From positions 3,894,501 through 3,958,500 of the forward strand of contig JARHVA010000349.1 of assembly GCA_037957365.1 (NCBI GenBank): a stretch of DNA of 64,000 nt, in the 5' to 3' direction. A model generated the notes under the pieces. That model had not been told where the DNA came from. It did no database searches and was given only the letters and a program-made list of their open reading frames with translations. The stretch is from Torreya grandis. Its lineage: Eukaryota; Streptophyta; Pinopsida; Cupressales; Taxaceae. A program made the position numbers and the translations under genes. Below are positions 50,351 through 61,740 of this stretch, piece after piece (positions within the stretch are counted from its first letter, which is position 1; every line of letters begins with the position of its first letter).

Positions 50351-50479
50351 AATAAATTCAAGATAAAGAGCTCATGGTAAATAATACTTCTTGTAGTATG
50401 TTCACTAATAAAGCATAGAAACAAATGGGAGATATAGTGCAATAGTTTAAGGAGGTTTTTCAAGAGATTACATAGTTAC

Positions 50480-51720
50480 CTCTAGCTAGGATGATTGAGC
50501 ATGAAATCCATTTATTTCCTGACAATTCATTTCCAAATCTTAGGTTATATAGGTAGTCTTTGAAGGATGCCAATTAGGTAAAATAATAGTTACAGTCCTT
50601 AATTAATCAAGGTGTAATTCATCCTAGTACTTCTCCATGTGATTCTCATATTATTTTAGTGTTAGGAATATAGAAAATAGAGAAATATTAATGAAATAAA
50701 GACTAAAAATAAAATTTAAAAAACATAATACAAGAGAGACACAAATTTAACATGGTTTACCCAATATGGGCTACATCCACACAAAAACAACTAGTTCTTC
50801 TCTTATTCAGTCCAAAAAATGAAGGGATAAACCTAAAATACATCCATTGTGATCTACTTTTCACTCACACATATTGTTTCACCATGATTACAATGTTCTC
50901 ATATCAAAGGAGGGTTACATATTAGGTAAAAATTGCACCAACATAATTTCTACCATTAGATCTACAACCTAATAGTGAACGGTCCAAATTTACTATGAAA
51001 TTACAATATTTTATGAAATTACCCCCAATGGAAACCATAGTGTGGGATGTTTCCACCCCACACCCCCTATCAAGAATTGGGAATTATATTAAGATCAGTT
51101 TCCACCATCCAACATTTAGTACCTGAAGAAATATGGTACATGGAGAATGTGTGTTGACTATAGAGAACTAAATAAGATAACCGTGAAGAATAGGTACACT
51201 CTTCCATTGATTGATGTTATTATTGATCAAATATAACATGATAAATATTTTACTAATATTGATTTTAAATTTAGGTATCACCAAGTGCAGATCAAGGAGG
51301 GAAATTGAAAAATAGCATTCAAAACAAGGCAAGAGTTATATGAATGGATGGTTCTTATTTTTAGGATATGTAATGCATTGGCTACCTTTATGAAATTGAT
51401 GAATGAGGTGATGAGTCCATTTATTCATTCCTTTATCATTGTATAATTATATGATATTTTTATTTACACTAAAACATTTTATGAACATACTATGCATCTT
51501 AAATAAGTTTTAAAAGTGTTGAAGGAGAACAAGTTAGTGTTGAATGAGAAGAAATGTGAGTTTCCCAAACAATCAATAGTATTATTTGGGAATGTGGTTG
51601 GAGATGTGGAGTTAAGGATTGATCAAAATAAATTATATACCATCAAGAATTGGCTAAATCCATTTAGTTTTAGTGAGACACGAATCTTTACAGGTGTAGT
51701 CTAATACTTCAAGAAGTTCA
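50480..51720 (+). pseudogene. Reverse transcriptase of the 47.6-kb element, split by a solo LTR
   Basis: The N-terminal block HPSTSPCDSHIILVL (50620-50659) is interrupted by 50660-51114. After it, [18 protein letters not shown] (51140-51192), [13 protein letters not shown] and TNIDFKFRYHQVQIKEGN (51253-51306) resume. The catalytic box is changed to LYDI (about 51447), where LDDI is usual. The thumb is open at 51516-51704 (ENKLVLNEKKCEFPKQSIVL). Confidence 0.88.
50660..51114. mobile_element. Solo LTR, 455 bp, with 5-bp target duplication TTTAG
   Basis: Starts TGTTAGGAATATAG and ends CCATCCAACA, giving TG...CA ends and a TGTTRG/CCAACA terminal inverted repeat. TTTAG stands on both sides (50655-50659 and 51115-51119), and removing one copy plus the insert rejoins the RT reading of the host element up to a 1-bp shift. 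There is no internal region, so it is a solo LTR, probably copia-like from its ends, left by LTR-LTR recombination. Confidence 0.88.
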
Positions 51721-51779
51721 TCAAGAACATCTCTTCCATAGTTGCACCAAGATGTATTTAAATTATTCTTAGGGTAGGA

Positions 51780-52085
51780 AGCAACAAGATGTATTTTAAT
51801 TATTCAAAAATAATATTATCCATGCTCTGATTTTAGCTTTGTCTAACTTGCAACTACCTTTTGAAATGGAAATGGAACTAGGCACGATGCAATGGTGGAT
51901 GTTTTATTTCAAGGAGGTAAGTTGGTGTGCTATCATTCTAAGTTATTACATGGTGAAATTATGAATTATTTTACATATGAAAAAGAATTATATGGTCTGA
52001 TTCAATCAATTAAAAAATGGAATCACTATTTGATGGGTAAGGATACTATTATCCATATGGATCACCAACCTCTTCAATATTTGTA
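51780..52085 (+). pseudogene. RNase H domain of the 47.6-kb element
   Basis: Reads ILALSNLQLPFEMEME (51830-51880), then VDVLFQGGKLVCYHSKLL and TYEKELYGLIQSIKKWNHYL with a terminal IIHMDHQPLQYL (52050-52085). This is the expected Ty3/gypsy RNase H block order, directly after RT. 51892-52086 is open; upstream it needs a frame change. Confidence 0.88.
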
Positions 52086-52389
52086 AGCTCAAAATAAACT
52101 TCAACAAGTTAGGCACTATAAATGGATGGGATATTATCAAAAATTTCATTAGTTATCAAATATAAAAAATGTGACTAACAAATTAGATGACATTTCTTAT
52201 ACCTCCATTACTTATAACCATGGGTACCATAACTCTTCTTGATTCTTTTATGTATAAATCTTATATAGAGGGATATGAGCATGATGTCGATTTTGGGGAC
52301 CTATTTATTCAATAAAATAAGTCCCAAGGTGTTGGGTTTGAGTCTAAGGAGGATTTTTATATTCAATATGGATTGATATATAAGTTGGG

Positions 52390-53290
52390 TAAACTTTGTG
52401 TGACGAAAGAAGAAATAGTTCTGCTAATGAGGGAGGCACATCAAAATTTATAGGTCATTTTAGTGTTACAAAAAAAAATCTTATTTGCAGATGTATATTT
52501 ATTATCCTAATATATAATTTTATATTTCCAAGTTCATAAGAGGTTGTGTTTTATGTAGTACAAGTAAGCCTAGTAACATAAAATTGGGATTGTATATGCC
52601 ATTATTGGCTCATTTTAGGTAATGGTAGAGCATATCCATGTATTTTGTATGTGGTTTGCCTATGTCAAATATGGGGAATGTCTATCTTTTTGTGGTTATG
52701 GACCATTTTAGTAAGATTTGTATTTTTATTCCTTGTAAGAAGACCCTTAAGGGAAGTGATGCAATTGAGTTATATTTTACTAATGTGTGGGTTTACTTTG
52801 GCTTGCCTAGTTATAATTTTTTATATTAAGACTCAAGGTTTATTGGAATGTTTGGGTCTACATTATGGGATAAGATGGATACTAATATGAAATGGTCTAT
52901 TGATTTTCATCCAAATCAATGGTCAGATTGAGGTGGTGCATAGGACATTGGTTCAACTTTTGAAAGGGTACAATAGGAACCATCTTAAGACATGGGATGA
53001 AACTTTGGTGTGTATTCAACATTATTATAATAGGGTTGTTCATTATTCTACCATTAAAAATCATTTTGGAACTTGTTTTGGCTACTTACATCCCTATGCA
53101 TTTGATGTTGTTTTGTTACATCCATACAAATGGAATGGGAAAGTGGATCCTGAGGTCCATAAGGATGAGAAATTCTTTAAGAAAATTCATCTTAATCACC
53201 TATAAATGAAATAGAGGTTGAAGGATTCTCAAGATAAGTACAAATCAAGACATGATTATCATAGGATTGAGCATAATTTTCTTATAGGGT
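52390..53290 (+). pseudogene. Integrase of the 47.6-kb element
   Basis: The zinc-binding part is degraded (LLMREAHQNL near 52425, ending RGCVLCSTSK near 52540-52565). The core reads YFVCGLPMSNMGNVYLFVVM (52638-52700), FSKICIFIPCKKTLKG and VWVYFGLPSYN, then DSRFIGMFGSTLWDKMDTN, and a region where IDFHPNQWSD corresponds to the usual FHPQTDGQTE. 52900-53205 (101 codons) holds VQLLKGYNRNHLKTWDETLV. The first Asp is replaced in MYFVCGLP. Confidence 0.88.
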
Positions 53291-53700
53291 GATAATGTAT
53301 GGTTGTACTGAAGTAGAGAAAGGATCTAAGGTATGTCTACCTTAAGCCACTAAGGTATGGTCAATTTGAGATTATGGAATAAGTGGACAACAATACTTTT
53401 AGACTAGATTTTCCTCCTTATGTGAAGATTTATTAAGTTGCCAATGTTGAAAACTTATGTTTGTTTGAGCCTTATATGCTAAGTAATGAAGATGAATGGA
53501 TGGTTTTACCTTCTATTAAATATCTTGCCCCTGATACTTAGTTAAAATTAGAGGTAGATGTTATTTTATAGAAGAAAGAAAGGGTAAAACAAAGAGGAGT
53601 GTAATAATATTAGCCAATTGGGTTAAAGGGAAAAATAATATAAAAGGTCAAATGGTATTCCAAAGAATATTTGGGGAAGACATTTACTTTAAAAAGTCCT
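53290..53700 (+). pseudogene. C-terminal integrase tail region
   Basis: In alternating frames: YLKPLRYGQFEIMEXVDNNT-like text near 53338-53400, NVENLCLFEPYML (53440-53480) and IGLKGKIIXKVKWYSKE (53617-53660). These are the tail blocks (LRYGPFEI, VNVENL) of this Ty3/gypsy group. Whether a true chromodomain was present cannot be judged. Confidence 0.6.
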
Positions 53701-53728
53701 AAAGTTTTTAGGGACTTAAAATTAATCA

Positions 53729-53741
53729 AATTGGGGAGATA
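53729..53741 (+). other. Polypurine tract of the 47.6-kb element
   Basis: AATTGGGGAGATA directly precedes the 3' LTR start TGATCCAAAAATGG. Confidence 0.8.
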
Positions 53742-55690
53742 TGATCCAAAAATGGATCTTGTTTTTACTTAAGTCACTTGTGAAAACTAATTCCACTATG
53801 CCCAATTATTTGTAAACATGTTTTAGGAACTTACGTAAGAATTTTCATGTTCAAGGATTAAATTAAGGGACATAACGTAGTGTGGGGATGATCTAGACAC
53901 CCCACATTGATTAACAAGATGTTTTTGGTTCTCAAACTACTTGTTCTTTCTATAAGGCATAACCACCCCTATTATAATTAATACAATTATGAAACTACCT
54001 TAATGATTACGTAATTGACCTTTTATAAAGTGATGGAAATTTAACCACCAAAATTTATAAGCAATATTTCTAAAACTGCCTCAATAATTACAAAGTTTTA
54101 GATTAAGGTAAAAATAGGTTTTGAAGGGGTCTCGAAACCCTTTAACAGAAACTTGAAAGATAAATCATGAACAACTAGCAGGATAGTCAATCCTAAAACA
54201 TACTAAAGACCAGTATCAAAATAGGTTTTACAGGGACCTGCAACCACCAATATAAACCAATAAAAACAACCAAGTTTTACCAAGACCTGAAACCTAAACA
54301 AACCAAGGTAAACACCCAAATAAACTAGGGTTTTCCAAGACCAAAAACCTCAAACCCCAGATCCAGCATCACCAACACCCAACCCGTCCACCCGATCGTC
54401 TACCCATTCTTCCCCTCAACCAGAGGATTTGCCACCATGGCAATCAAAACACCATCAGAGAAATCCCCAATGTCAATAAGCACACATAAGCCACGATCCC
54501 AGTCAACAGAAGGCGATGGCAAAAAACTAGATCTGGTCACCTAAAACCCAGCAGGTTTAAAAAACATGGTTCAGAAGTGAACCATCTTACACAAAAGGCG
54601 TAACAACACAGGGGAAACAAATCTTCCCCCAACCAAACACTATTTCCATCACAAGCCAAAATGGAATGGGAGTCCACCTCAGGCTGAAAAACCAGCCCTG
54701 GTACCATCCATATTTTGGAAAAATGAAGAAAAATAGTAATCCACACAATAAAAATCTACCTTAACAATGCTGCACAAACACGAGCCTCCTCAGTAGTGAG
54801 CAGTCCTCCCGTCAATAAAATAAATGAGATCTCTCAACAGCCTAGCAAATGGTTGCTCCTTTAGCGCCGCCGTATGGTCCTCAAACTAGACACTAAGTAA
54901 CAGTGGCACCAGGCTAGGGTATTTTTGATAGGCACAGCTTCAAAGCCTCACTGCCACTTTAACCCAGCACCGCCGCCCAGACCATCCACCCCTTCAGCCG
55001 CAAGATCACCGCCGCCATGGCATCCAAAAATATCATCGATTATATCTTCAATCTTATGCAGAATAGGGTTTTTGGTCTACGCAGTGACCTCCTCCCACCT
55101 CTCGGTGGGAGGAAGATTAGGAATGGTTACTATCTATCAATAATTACAAAGTTACTATCTATAAATAGTGATGGTTCTGTCACCATTGACAATGTAGGAA
55201 GGAGAATAGTTACAAACATTTTCTCTCCTCGTGAAGTTTTATTTTGGTTTCTAGGTGAGTTCCATGTTTGATATGGACTATATATATGAGTCTTGACATT
55301 AAATATAAATCAATGTAGGAGGCAGTGAATGTTTAAAATTTGGATTCACATCGATGTTTCAAGTTTGAGTCCCAGTTTCAATTTTGCTCATTCTTATTAG
55401 TAATTTGCAGTTGGTTAAGGTGTTTATGAGCTAAGGAAGAGTGTTTTAAGTTTGGAAATTGTATTTTATATGATCATGGGTATTTTTTAATGCATAATAT
55501 ATCCTTGAATGAAATTGGTAGTACCTTATTTATAGTTTGCATAACATAGTGGAATTGGGAGTGTTTTTCTCACCTACTAGAGTTTTTTCCACATTAGGTT
55601 ATCCAAGGTAAACCTTATATCATGTTGTTTTTTATCTATTTTTTTCTTTATTATGTTAATTAAACTACTCTAGTTTATTTTACAAGCATG
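53742..55690 (+). repeat. 3' LTR of the 47.6-kb element, interrupted and 3'-truncated
   Basis: 53742-54097 and 55154-55690 align with the 5' LTR; the 1.04 kb between is a non-LTR insertion. Similarity stops at TTATTTTACAAGCATG (about 55690); the last 90 or so bases of the LTR, including the CA end, are missing. Confidence 0.85.
54098..55136 (-). mobile_element. Non-LTR (LINE/SINE-type) insertion with 17-bp target duplication, CpG-retaining
   Basis: TCAATAATTACAAAGTT occurs exactly at 54081-54097 and 55137-55153. The minus-strand 3' end reads GGGTTTCGAGACCCCTTCAA, then AACCTATTTTTACCTTAATC and a short A-tail. The minus-strand 5' part is GC-rich with many CpGs (CGGCGG-type wording at about 54966-55016), unlike anything nearby. 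No open RT frame exists. The 5' GC-rich leader plus a LINE-like 3' end in only 1039 bp suggests an internally deleted or non-autonomous LINE derivative. High CpG suggests it is the youngest insertion in the window. Confidence 0.8.
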
Positions 55691-55990
55691 GGTATCTTTG
55701 AATAAACTAGGCCAAAAGTAACTAGCCCTCATAATCCTAACAATTGTAGTTCTTAGAGCAAAATGACCACTAGCTATTCCATCATATAACTCATACAATA
55801 CTTTGTCAATTTGATCCAAATAAAGACATCTTAAAATCACACATAAAAATTCCTTTCTAAATATCACTCCATCAACAAGTACATAAGGAATGGATTGTAG
55901 CCTAAATTACCTTTTCTTGTCCCTATCAAGACCTTGTGGACACTCACCTTTTTGAAGGAAGTGGATTATGTCTCATGTCCAATTTCTCAT
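55690..55990 (-). pseudogene. Integrase zinc-binding domain, truncated
   Basis: 55867-55670 reads MIFRKEFLCVILRCLYLDQI, then VLYELYDGIASGHFALRTTI and ASYFWPSLFKDTHA. This is the ELHDG.aGGHF...YWPTLFKD block of Ty3/gypsy integrase. Sequence homology ends near 55690, before the catalytic core. Confidence 0.85.
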
Positions 55991-56020
55991 AGATGAAGGT
56001 ATGGATATCATAGAGTCATC

Positions 56021-57350
56021 CTAAATTACCAAAATATCTTCTTTTTTATCTTTCAAGTTTGAAGTGAAATGCTCACATAGTCCTTTTCTATTCACTAAAT
56101 TGGTAGTTTTGATCTCCACATGATATTCCATCACCCTTGTGATCCATCCTAATCTCTCTTCATTCAAATATATTCTCAATATAAATCCTTTCACACTAGG
56201 ATGATGCACAAAAATTTGAATCTTGTTGTTAGACAACATATGTCTAAACTTCTTTAAACTCCTTATAATTGAAAGCACTTGTTTCTCAAAATATGTGTAC
56301 CTTATCTCATATCCTTCCAAACCTTGACTAAATAAGGCATTAGGTTGTTCAAATTTTTCATCATTATCTTTAGTAAGCATTTTAGAGATTAACTCTTCAT
56401 TCCCAAAAGTATACAAGTTGAAATATTTGGAGAAGTTTGGAATTTCAAGGGTAGGAGCTTGGGTAGTGGCTTGCTTGATCTCCTCAAAACTTTCTTTCCT
56501 CCTTCTTATCCAAGTGAACACCTCATCCTTAATCATCATGGAGTTCAAGGGATTGACCAAGTTATAAAAATAATGAATAAACCTCCTAATGAAATTGATC
56601 TTACCAAAAAAGCTTTGTAGACCTTTCTTATGTTTAGGCAAAGACAATGCCAAGATGGCACTTACCTTTTCAAGATCAATAGATAGACCTTTCTTGGAGA
56701 CAATGTGGCCTAAGAGTTTGCCTTCATGAATATAAATAACACACTTGTTTATGTTTATAGAGATCCCAAACTCTCTACATCTCTCAAAAATTGGCCTTAG
56801 GTGATTCAAATGGTCATTTGCATCCTTAGAGAAAATTATCACATCATCAATATAAACCAATAAAATATTATTATTTATTCCTTTGAAAGACATATCCATT
56901 GCATGTTGGATAGTAGATATATAATTTGATAATCCAAATGGAATATTACTATATGCATATGTGCCCCATTTGGTGGTGAAGGTTGTTTTATACTGATCAC
57001 TTTCCTTTACTAGAATTTGATTATACCTAGAATACCCATCAAGGAGAGAAAACCTTTCACTATTAGCAACAACTTAAAAGATTTGTTCCATGTAAGGGAG
57101 TGGATAGTGATATTTCAAATACACTCTATTCAAGTCCCTAAAATCAACACACAATATTATCTCTCATTCTTTTTTATAACATGAACTAGGTTTGCCAACC
57201 AAGATGAATGCTTAATTGGAAAAATGATTTTGGGCTCAATTAGTTTGGTGAGTTCTTTCCTCATGAGAGGATCAATCTTGGGATTGATTAGGACTTTGAA
57301 TTTTATTAATAGGCTTAGAATTCTCATCTAACTCTATATTATTTTGAGCT
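56021..57350 (-). pseudogene. Reverse transcriptase and RNase H of the 55.7-61.8 kb element
   Basis: 56899-56021 is open for 292 codons, the longest frame in the window. It begins within RT just before the catalytic box YIDD at 56843-56854 (LLVYIDDVIIFS). Thumb blocks follow (GISININKCVIYIHEGKLLG, FFGKINFIRRFI), then RNase H (TLEIPNFSKYFNLYTFGNEE; YTYFEKQVLSIIRSLKKFRH). Upstream, 57330-56900 holds CVDFRDLNRVYLK, SLLDGYSRYNQI and FTTKWGTYAYSNIPFGLSN with a few stops. Many family residues survive, but the N-terminal stops make expression as a polyprotein impossible. Confidence 0.9.
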
Positions 57351-57789
57351 AGATTTGGATCAAAACCTTTTAAATCACTATTCTCCCATGCAAAGACATC
57401 AAAAAATTCTTTGCATAACTCAATGAAATCATGCTTCTCTTCGGTAGTACATACCTTCCCAAGTGCAAGAAATTTATATTTGAATATTTTAACCTTATCA
57501 TAGTTTTATTTATTGGTATATATGCTTACCTTCTCTTTCTTCAGCTAGTCATCATCATTGAATATGCTCTCAAGAGTGACTAGGCTATTAGGAAGCTTGT
57601 TAGACTTCAATTGCACAATCTACTCTCCATATTGTTGCTACAGTTTAGACTAATTTTTGGAAGAAAAATTAGCTTCTTCATATATATTTAATTTTTACTA
57701 TTAAACACCTACCAATTATAAACATTATCTGGTATGGAGGGCCTTACAATCACTTTTAAATGAGGTTGGTTCTTGTCCTCTTTTATTCC

Positions 57790-58437
57790 TTTTAAAACAT
57801 CAAACTGAGCTCCAGTTGCTACCAACCTATCATAATACTTGTTATCTTCTCTTTAGATATAATTTATGTTGAGTTATTTTAAATATTCCACATGATCCCA
57901 CACTCTATGCTTATATGACTTAAACAAAGAGTTTTTTTTCAACTTCTACCCTCTAGCCTAATTGACAACAAGCTCGCTATCACCAAACACTTGAAATTAT
58001 TTGACACCTCTTTTTATAGCCCATTCAAGGCCATGAATAAGGGATTAATATTATAATACATTATATTTGCAAGAGAACTAAAATATAAAGGTTGAAAAAT
58101 ACCTTTCTTTTGAAGTTGAAACCAACATTGCTCCACCCCAATCCCTAATCTTACATCTAGACCCATAAAATAAAAAATGCCACAAGCCATTTACATCCTC
58201 ACTTGACTTCATAAAATTAGGCATGAAGGATTCCTTCTCATGCATATAATACACCCCAATACTATATTCTTCAAAAAACTTGTAAGGGTCATGCTCATAG
58301 TGCTCATCTCCCCACTCATCTAGGAATAAATCAAAAACTCCCTCAAGGGAAGATAATTGAGATTGGTCAATATGAAGTTCCTCTTCATCAACGATATCAT
58401 AATTAACATTTGCCACATTAGGTGAGTAAGGTTTCAA
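57790..58437 (-). pseudogene. Additional RNase H-like domain between protease and RT
   Basis: 58437-58078 is open (119 codons): an acidic linker (DEEELHIDQSQLSSLEGVFD), then LWHFLFYGSRCKIRDWGGAM, which matches the first strand block usually reading YFDGS with the Asp changed to Tyr. Past a stop it continues LIHGLEWAIKRGVK (58040-58000), VFGDSELVVN (57985-57960) and YYDRLVATGAQFDV (57840-57797). Those are the catalytic blocks of the second, archaeal-like RNase H known from some plant Ty3/gypsy elements. Here it precedes RT. Confidence 0.8.
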
Positions 58438-58455
58438 GTTATCTCTATGAATATT

Positions 58456-58800
58456 TTATAACTCAATATTTACTTTAGTGCCATATTTTGTCCTAAACAC
58501 TATGTAGGACCAATTGGCTGTCAAATATCCACTTATCTTGGATCTGAAATCTCTTGATAAGCAAAGAGAAAAATAGGGATGTAAATATACCACCAACACA
58601 TCATGAGGAATTGAAAAATAAGTATAATCATGAAGGATCAAATTCAAACCTTTAACTATCCCTAAATTCTTGGTTGGTGATCCATCTAATTGCAAAACTC
58701 CTTTAGTCATTGGCTCATACTCGAAGCCTAGATTATCTGCTATACATTTGGGCATAAATGATGTGCTTTCTCCACTATATATGATACAATTATGAACCAA
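58456..58800 (-). pseudogene. Aspartic protease of the 55.7-61.8 kb element
   Basis: 114 codons open from 58800. It reads IIYSGESTSFMPKCIADNLG near the start, where relatives have DSGAST, so the catalytic Asp is now Tyr. The rest matches the family well (MTKGVLQLDGSPTKNLGIVK; SIPHDVLVVYLHPYFSLCLS; WSYIVFRTKYGTKVNI). It is followed after about 20 bases by the frame holding the extra RNase H. Confidence 0.8.
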
Positions 58801-58809
58801 TAAATAAAA

Positions 58810-60621
58810 AATTATTATATATAGTTAAAAATTAGGAGTCTTCTCATCTTTCTTAACTTGACCATCTATAGATTGAGTTCCATTGACAAAAATAACATTA
58901 TCATTCCTAAATGGGCCAGCTTGTTTACCCAATCCATGCAATTCCTTTTGGAGTATATATTTCTACCCTGGTATTGTTAGATAATCCCAAAATTATATTT
59001 TAATATGAATATTATTCATCTGATCCACCACATTTATGGAAATATTTCTCACCTCAGGGTTCTCTTTATGAACATTGGCACCTTACGATGTAGCTTGTGG
59101 AGGTAGAGTTGTAGCAACTAGCCTAAAGTTTGGAATCTTTGATTTTCTTGAATTTTAGGATCTATATTAGACCTGATTACCATAGGATATTATTTATGAG
59201 TCATAATAGGACCTTGATTGGCTCCTTGATCTTCATTAACAGCTCTCTTTTTGGACCTAGTATTAGAGGCAACACTAGTATTCTGATTACTTGTATTCCC
59301 CATGTAATTAATGGCATAAAACTCACCCTCAAGATAATTTATGAGGGTAGAAATAGTTTGAGTTTTTCCATTTTACACCCCTTCTTCTGTATATCCTTCA
59401 AAATTTGAAACTGGGAAAGATTGACTACCTTACATTACCATGCCTTGATTTTGCATCCCATTTGCATAAACAACATGCTCTTGGCCTTGTTCAAAAGATG
59501 GATAGTTGGGATGTTCTTGGACCAAGTTGTTTTAAGTGGGAAAAAGGTATTTGGAGGATGAGGAATCATTATGATTATATCTTTTATAAGACTCGACATG
59601 GGTGATTTGGGAGGTCCACTTGTTTTCCCAAACTGATTGTATGTTTGATATGGCCTATAATCTTGATATTGTTATCTTTTTGGGGTAACTAACTCATTTG
59701 TAACACTTTTAATCAATATTTTAATTTCATTCATTTCATTTTAAGGAGCAATGGTAGGCCTTTCTTTAATAGTCAAATGGGATAAAGTGGGTAATGCACC
59801 TTGACTAGGAGAATGCAAATCAGGGAATAGTGGCATTAGAGGTCTAGGAGCTATATTTCTCACATGGACAAGCCAATTCTAAAAATTTATGGCTATTTCA
59901 TAGGTATAAATAAATGTGTTTCCACCCATATATTAAATCATCATGGCAATGTCACTTTTCAAGGCTTTCAAAAAGTACAAAAAAGCATAGTTTGAAGTAG
60001 GTCTTAGAAGAGCTAGAATCTTATCCCATGTTTTCTGAAACCTAATGTTAAAATATTGCATGAATTCATGTGGTGCTCTCTTGATTGTGGTCAATTGATT
60101 ATCTAGAGATATGTAATCACTCTTTTACCCAAACTTTTTAGTTAGTAGATCTCCCAACTCATCCCATGAGCTAATAGAATTTACAGGTAGAGTCCCATAC
60201 CAATCCAAAAAATTTCCTTTGAAAGACAAGGCTAACAACCTAATAGCTACATTTTCTTGGGTGATGTTTTGGATATTAAAAAAATTACTATGTTCCTAAT
60301 GTTCTCAATATAAGTAATAGGATAATCCCTGCTAAAATATGGGACACTTTTGAGGGTTACTCCTAGAATTTGATCATATTGAGCAAGATGCAAGGGAGAT
60401 GCCCTGGTGAAAGGCACAAAAGGTTATCTCTTAGACATATTAGTAATATCACTATAGATGTTAGTAATAGTATGAAACATAAATTTGGAAGGTTTAAACA
60501 TAAACTCTTGCTTATATGGATGAGTGTTGACAAACCTAAACCTTTTGGTAAAATATGGAGGTAATTTCACAAATTCAAAAGGTACACCTTTAGCAGTAGA
60601 CCTAGTAGTTACCTTTGGCAT
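58810..60621 (-). pseudogene. gag of the 55.7-61.8 kb element
   Basis: Start chosen at ATG 60621, giving MPKVTTRSTAKGVPFEFVKL and then PPYFTKRFRF for 65 open codons. Further left, gag-like text in changing frames: VPYFSRDYPITYIENI (60340-60295), then an SFKGNFLDWYGTLP-like place near 60180-60215 and HEFMQYFNIRF-like text near 60040-60075. Heavily broken. No zinc knuckle identified. Confidence 0.6.
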
Positions 60622-60754
60622 GGAAAGAAGGAATAATCATCAACCAAATATTTTAGATCTTCAATGGAGTCACTAGTTAATTAATGTAGATGCTTCTTCC
60701 ACTTCAAATATTCCAAGACCAACACCACTATTTAACAATCTTCTAGGACTTAGA

Positions 60755-60783
60755 AGTCCCAATGGGCATGCCACAAAATGTTG
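60755..60783 (-). other. Putative primer-binding site region
   Basis: Minus reads AGTGACAACA, the likely LTR end, then TTTTGTGGCATGCCCATTGG. A TGGC.TGCCC-type site fits a non-Met tRNA primer seen in some plant Ty3/gypsy lineages; the tRNA is not identified. Confidence 0.45.
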
Positions 60784-61740
60784 TCACTTAGATTCACATC
60801 ATTAAGGATATGATCATCTCTCCTCATCCAAGTGGCATAATGGATTCATCTCTCTTTCTATGGGTGATAATTTTGTTGAGACAAATCTCTAGATAAGGTC
60901 CTAGTTTCCCTTGATGCACCTTTAAATCTCTCTTTAATCTATCAATTCATGTATGAAAAGGGTTCAAGAAAATAACTAAGAAAAAAAAAAAGGTGATGCA
61001 CCAATGTTTATTTCCTCCTATTTTACTGAGAATACACTACTTAAATATCAACACATCTTTTCTCACATAAAACCCACAACTCCTTGTGTGTTATCACATC
61101 AGTATTTCACATGTTAGATTCAAGAAGGCATGCAACATTTAAGAGAGAAATGGATGATTCTAATAAGGAATATAGTCATAGACTAATTATGAAATGTATA
61201 TAAACTTAGAAAATTAATAATAACAAGGACCTATAATGACACTTTTTCTATACATTGGTAGACCATCAAGAGTACAAGCTAGAAAAGATAACCTTTCACT
61301 AGACTAGACCAACAATATTCAAGTCATCACTCAATAATACATGTGAGTGTAAAAATAACTTGTATTATTTCTTCAAGAGTATTTCAAGTACAAATATGGC
61401 TATAGTTTTCCCAATAACCATTAGAGGCTCTCAAATGAGCCAAGAGAATGCATATTTATAGCTTTGAGAGGTGGAGTAAGCAAAGGAAGTCCAAGGGTCA
61501 CTTGGACATGTGTCATCTTGAGAGAAATAGTTACATTTGCATGTGGGAGAGGTGGGTGAGCTATGCCATGTCACCAAATGAATAAGTTACAACTAAACCA
61601 AATACCTTAGTTACAATTGAATTAGCTACAGTTGAATAAGTTATAACTGAAGCAAAAGCCTCAATTATAATTTCCATTTATTACCTTTATACTTGCCTTC
61701 AGGTTCTTGCCAAGCCTTTTAACACCAACAGTTATTTTTC
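60784..61740 (-). repeat. Probable 5' LTR of the 55.7-61.8 kb element
   Basis: Ends in ACAACA at 60784 on minus. A TGTTGGTGTTAAAAGG start lies near 61734, and a similar TGTTGGCATTTAAATAG start near 61852 is the alternative. A TATA-like box (CTATAAATATG) stands inside at 61451-61461. No second LTR remains for comparison, so limits are tentative. Confidence 0.5.
61451..61461 (-). promoter_or_regulatory. Putative LTR TATA box
   Basis: CTATAAATATG on minus, inside the probable LTR and about 670 bases before its end. It would drive the element transcript. Confidence 0.45.

Larger units (their letters stand above)
47621..55690 (+). mobile_element. Ty3/gypsy LTR retrotransposon, nearly complete but decayed
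   Basis: Order on plus: LTR (47621-48628), primer-binding site, gag, protease, RT, RNase H, integrase, a C-terminal tail region, polypurine tract and a second LTR starting at 53742. The 3' LTR loses its last part at about 55690, where a minus-strand element begins. Two younger insertions sit inside: a solo LTR at 50660-51114 and a non-LTR insert at 54098-55136. The pol sequence resembles elements I recall as abundant in conifer genomes. Confidence 0.9.
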
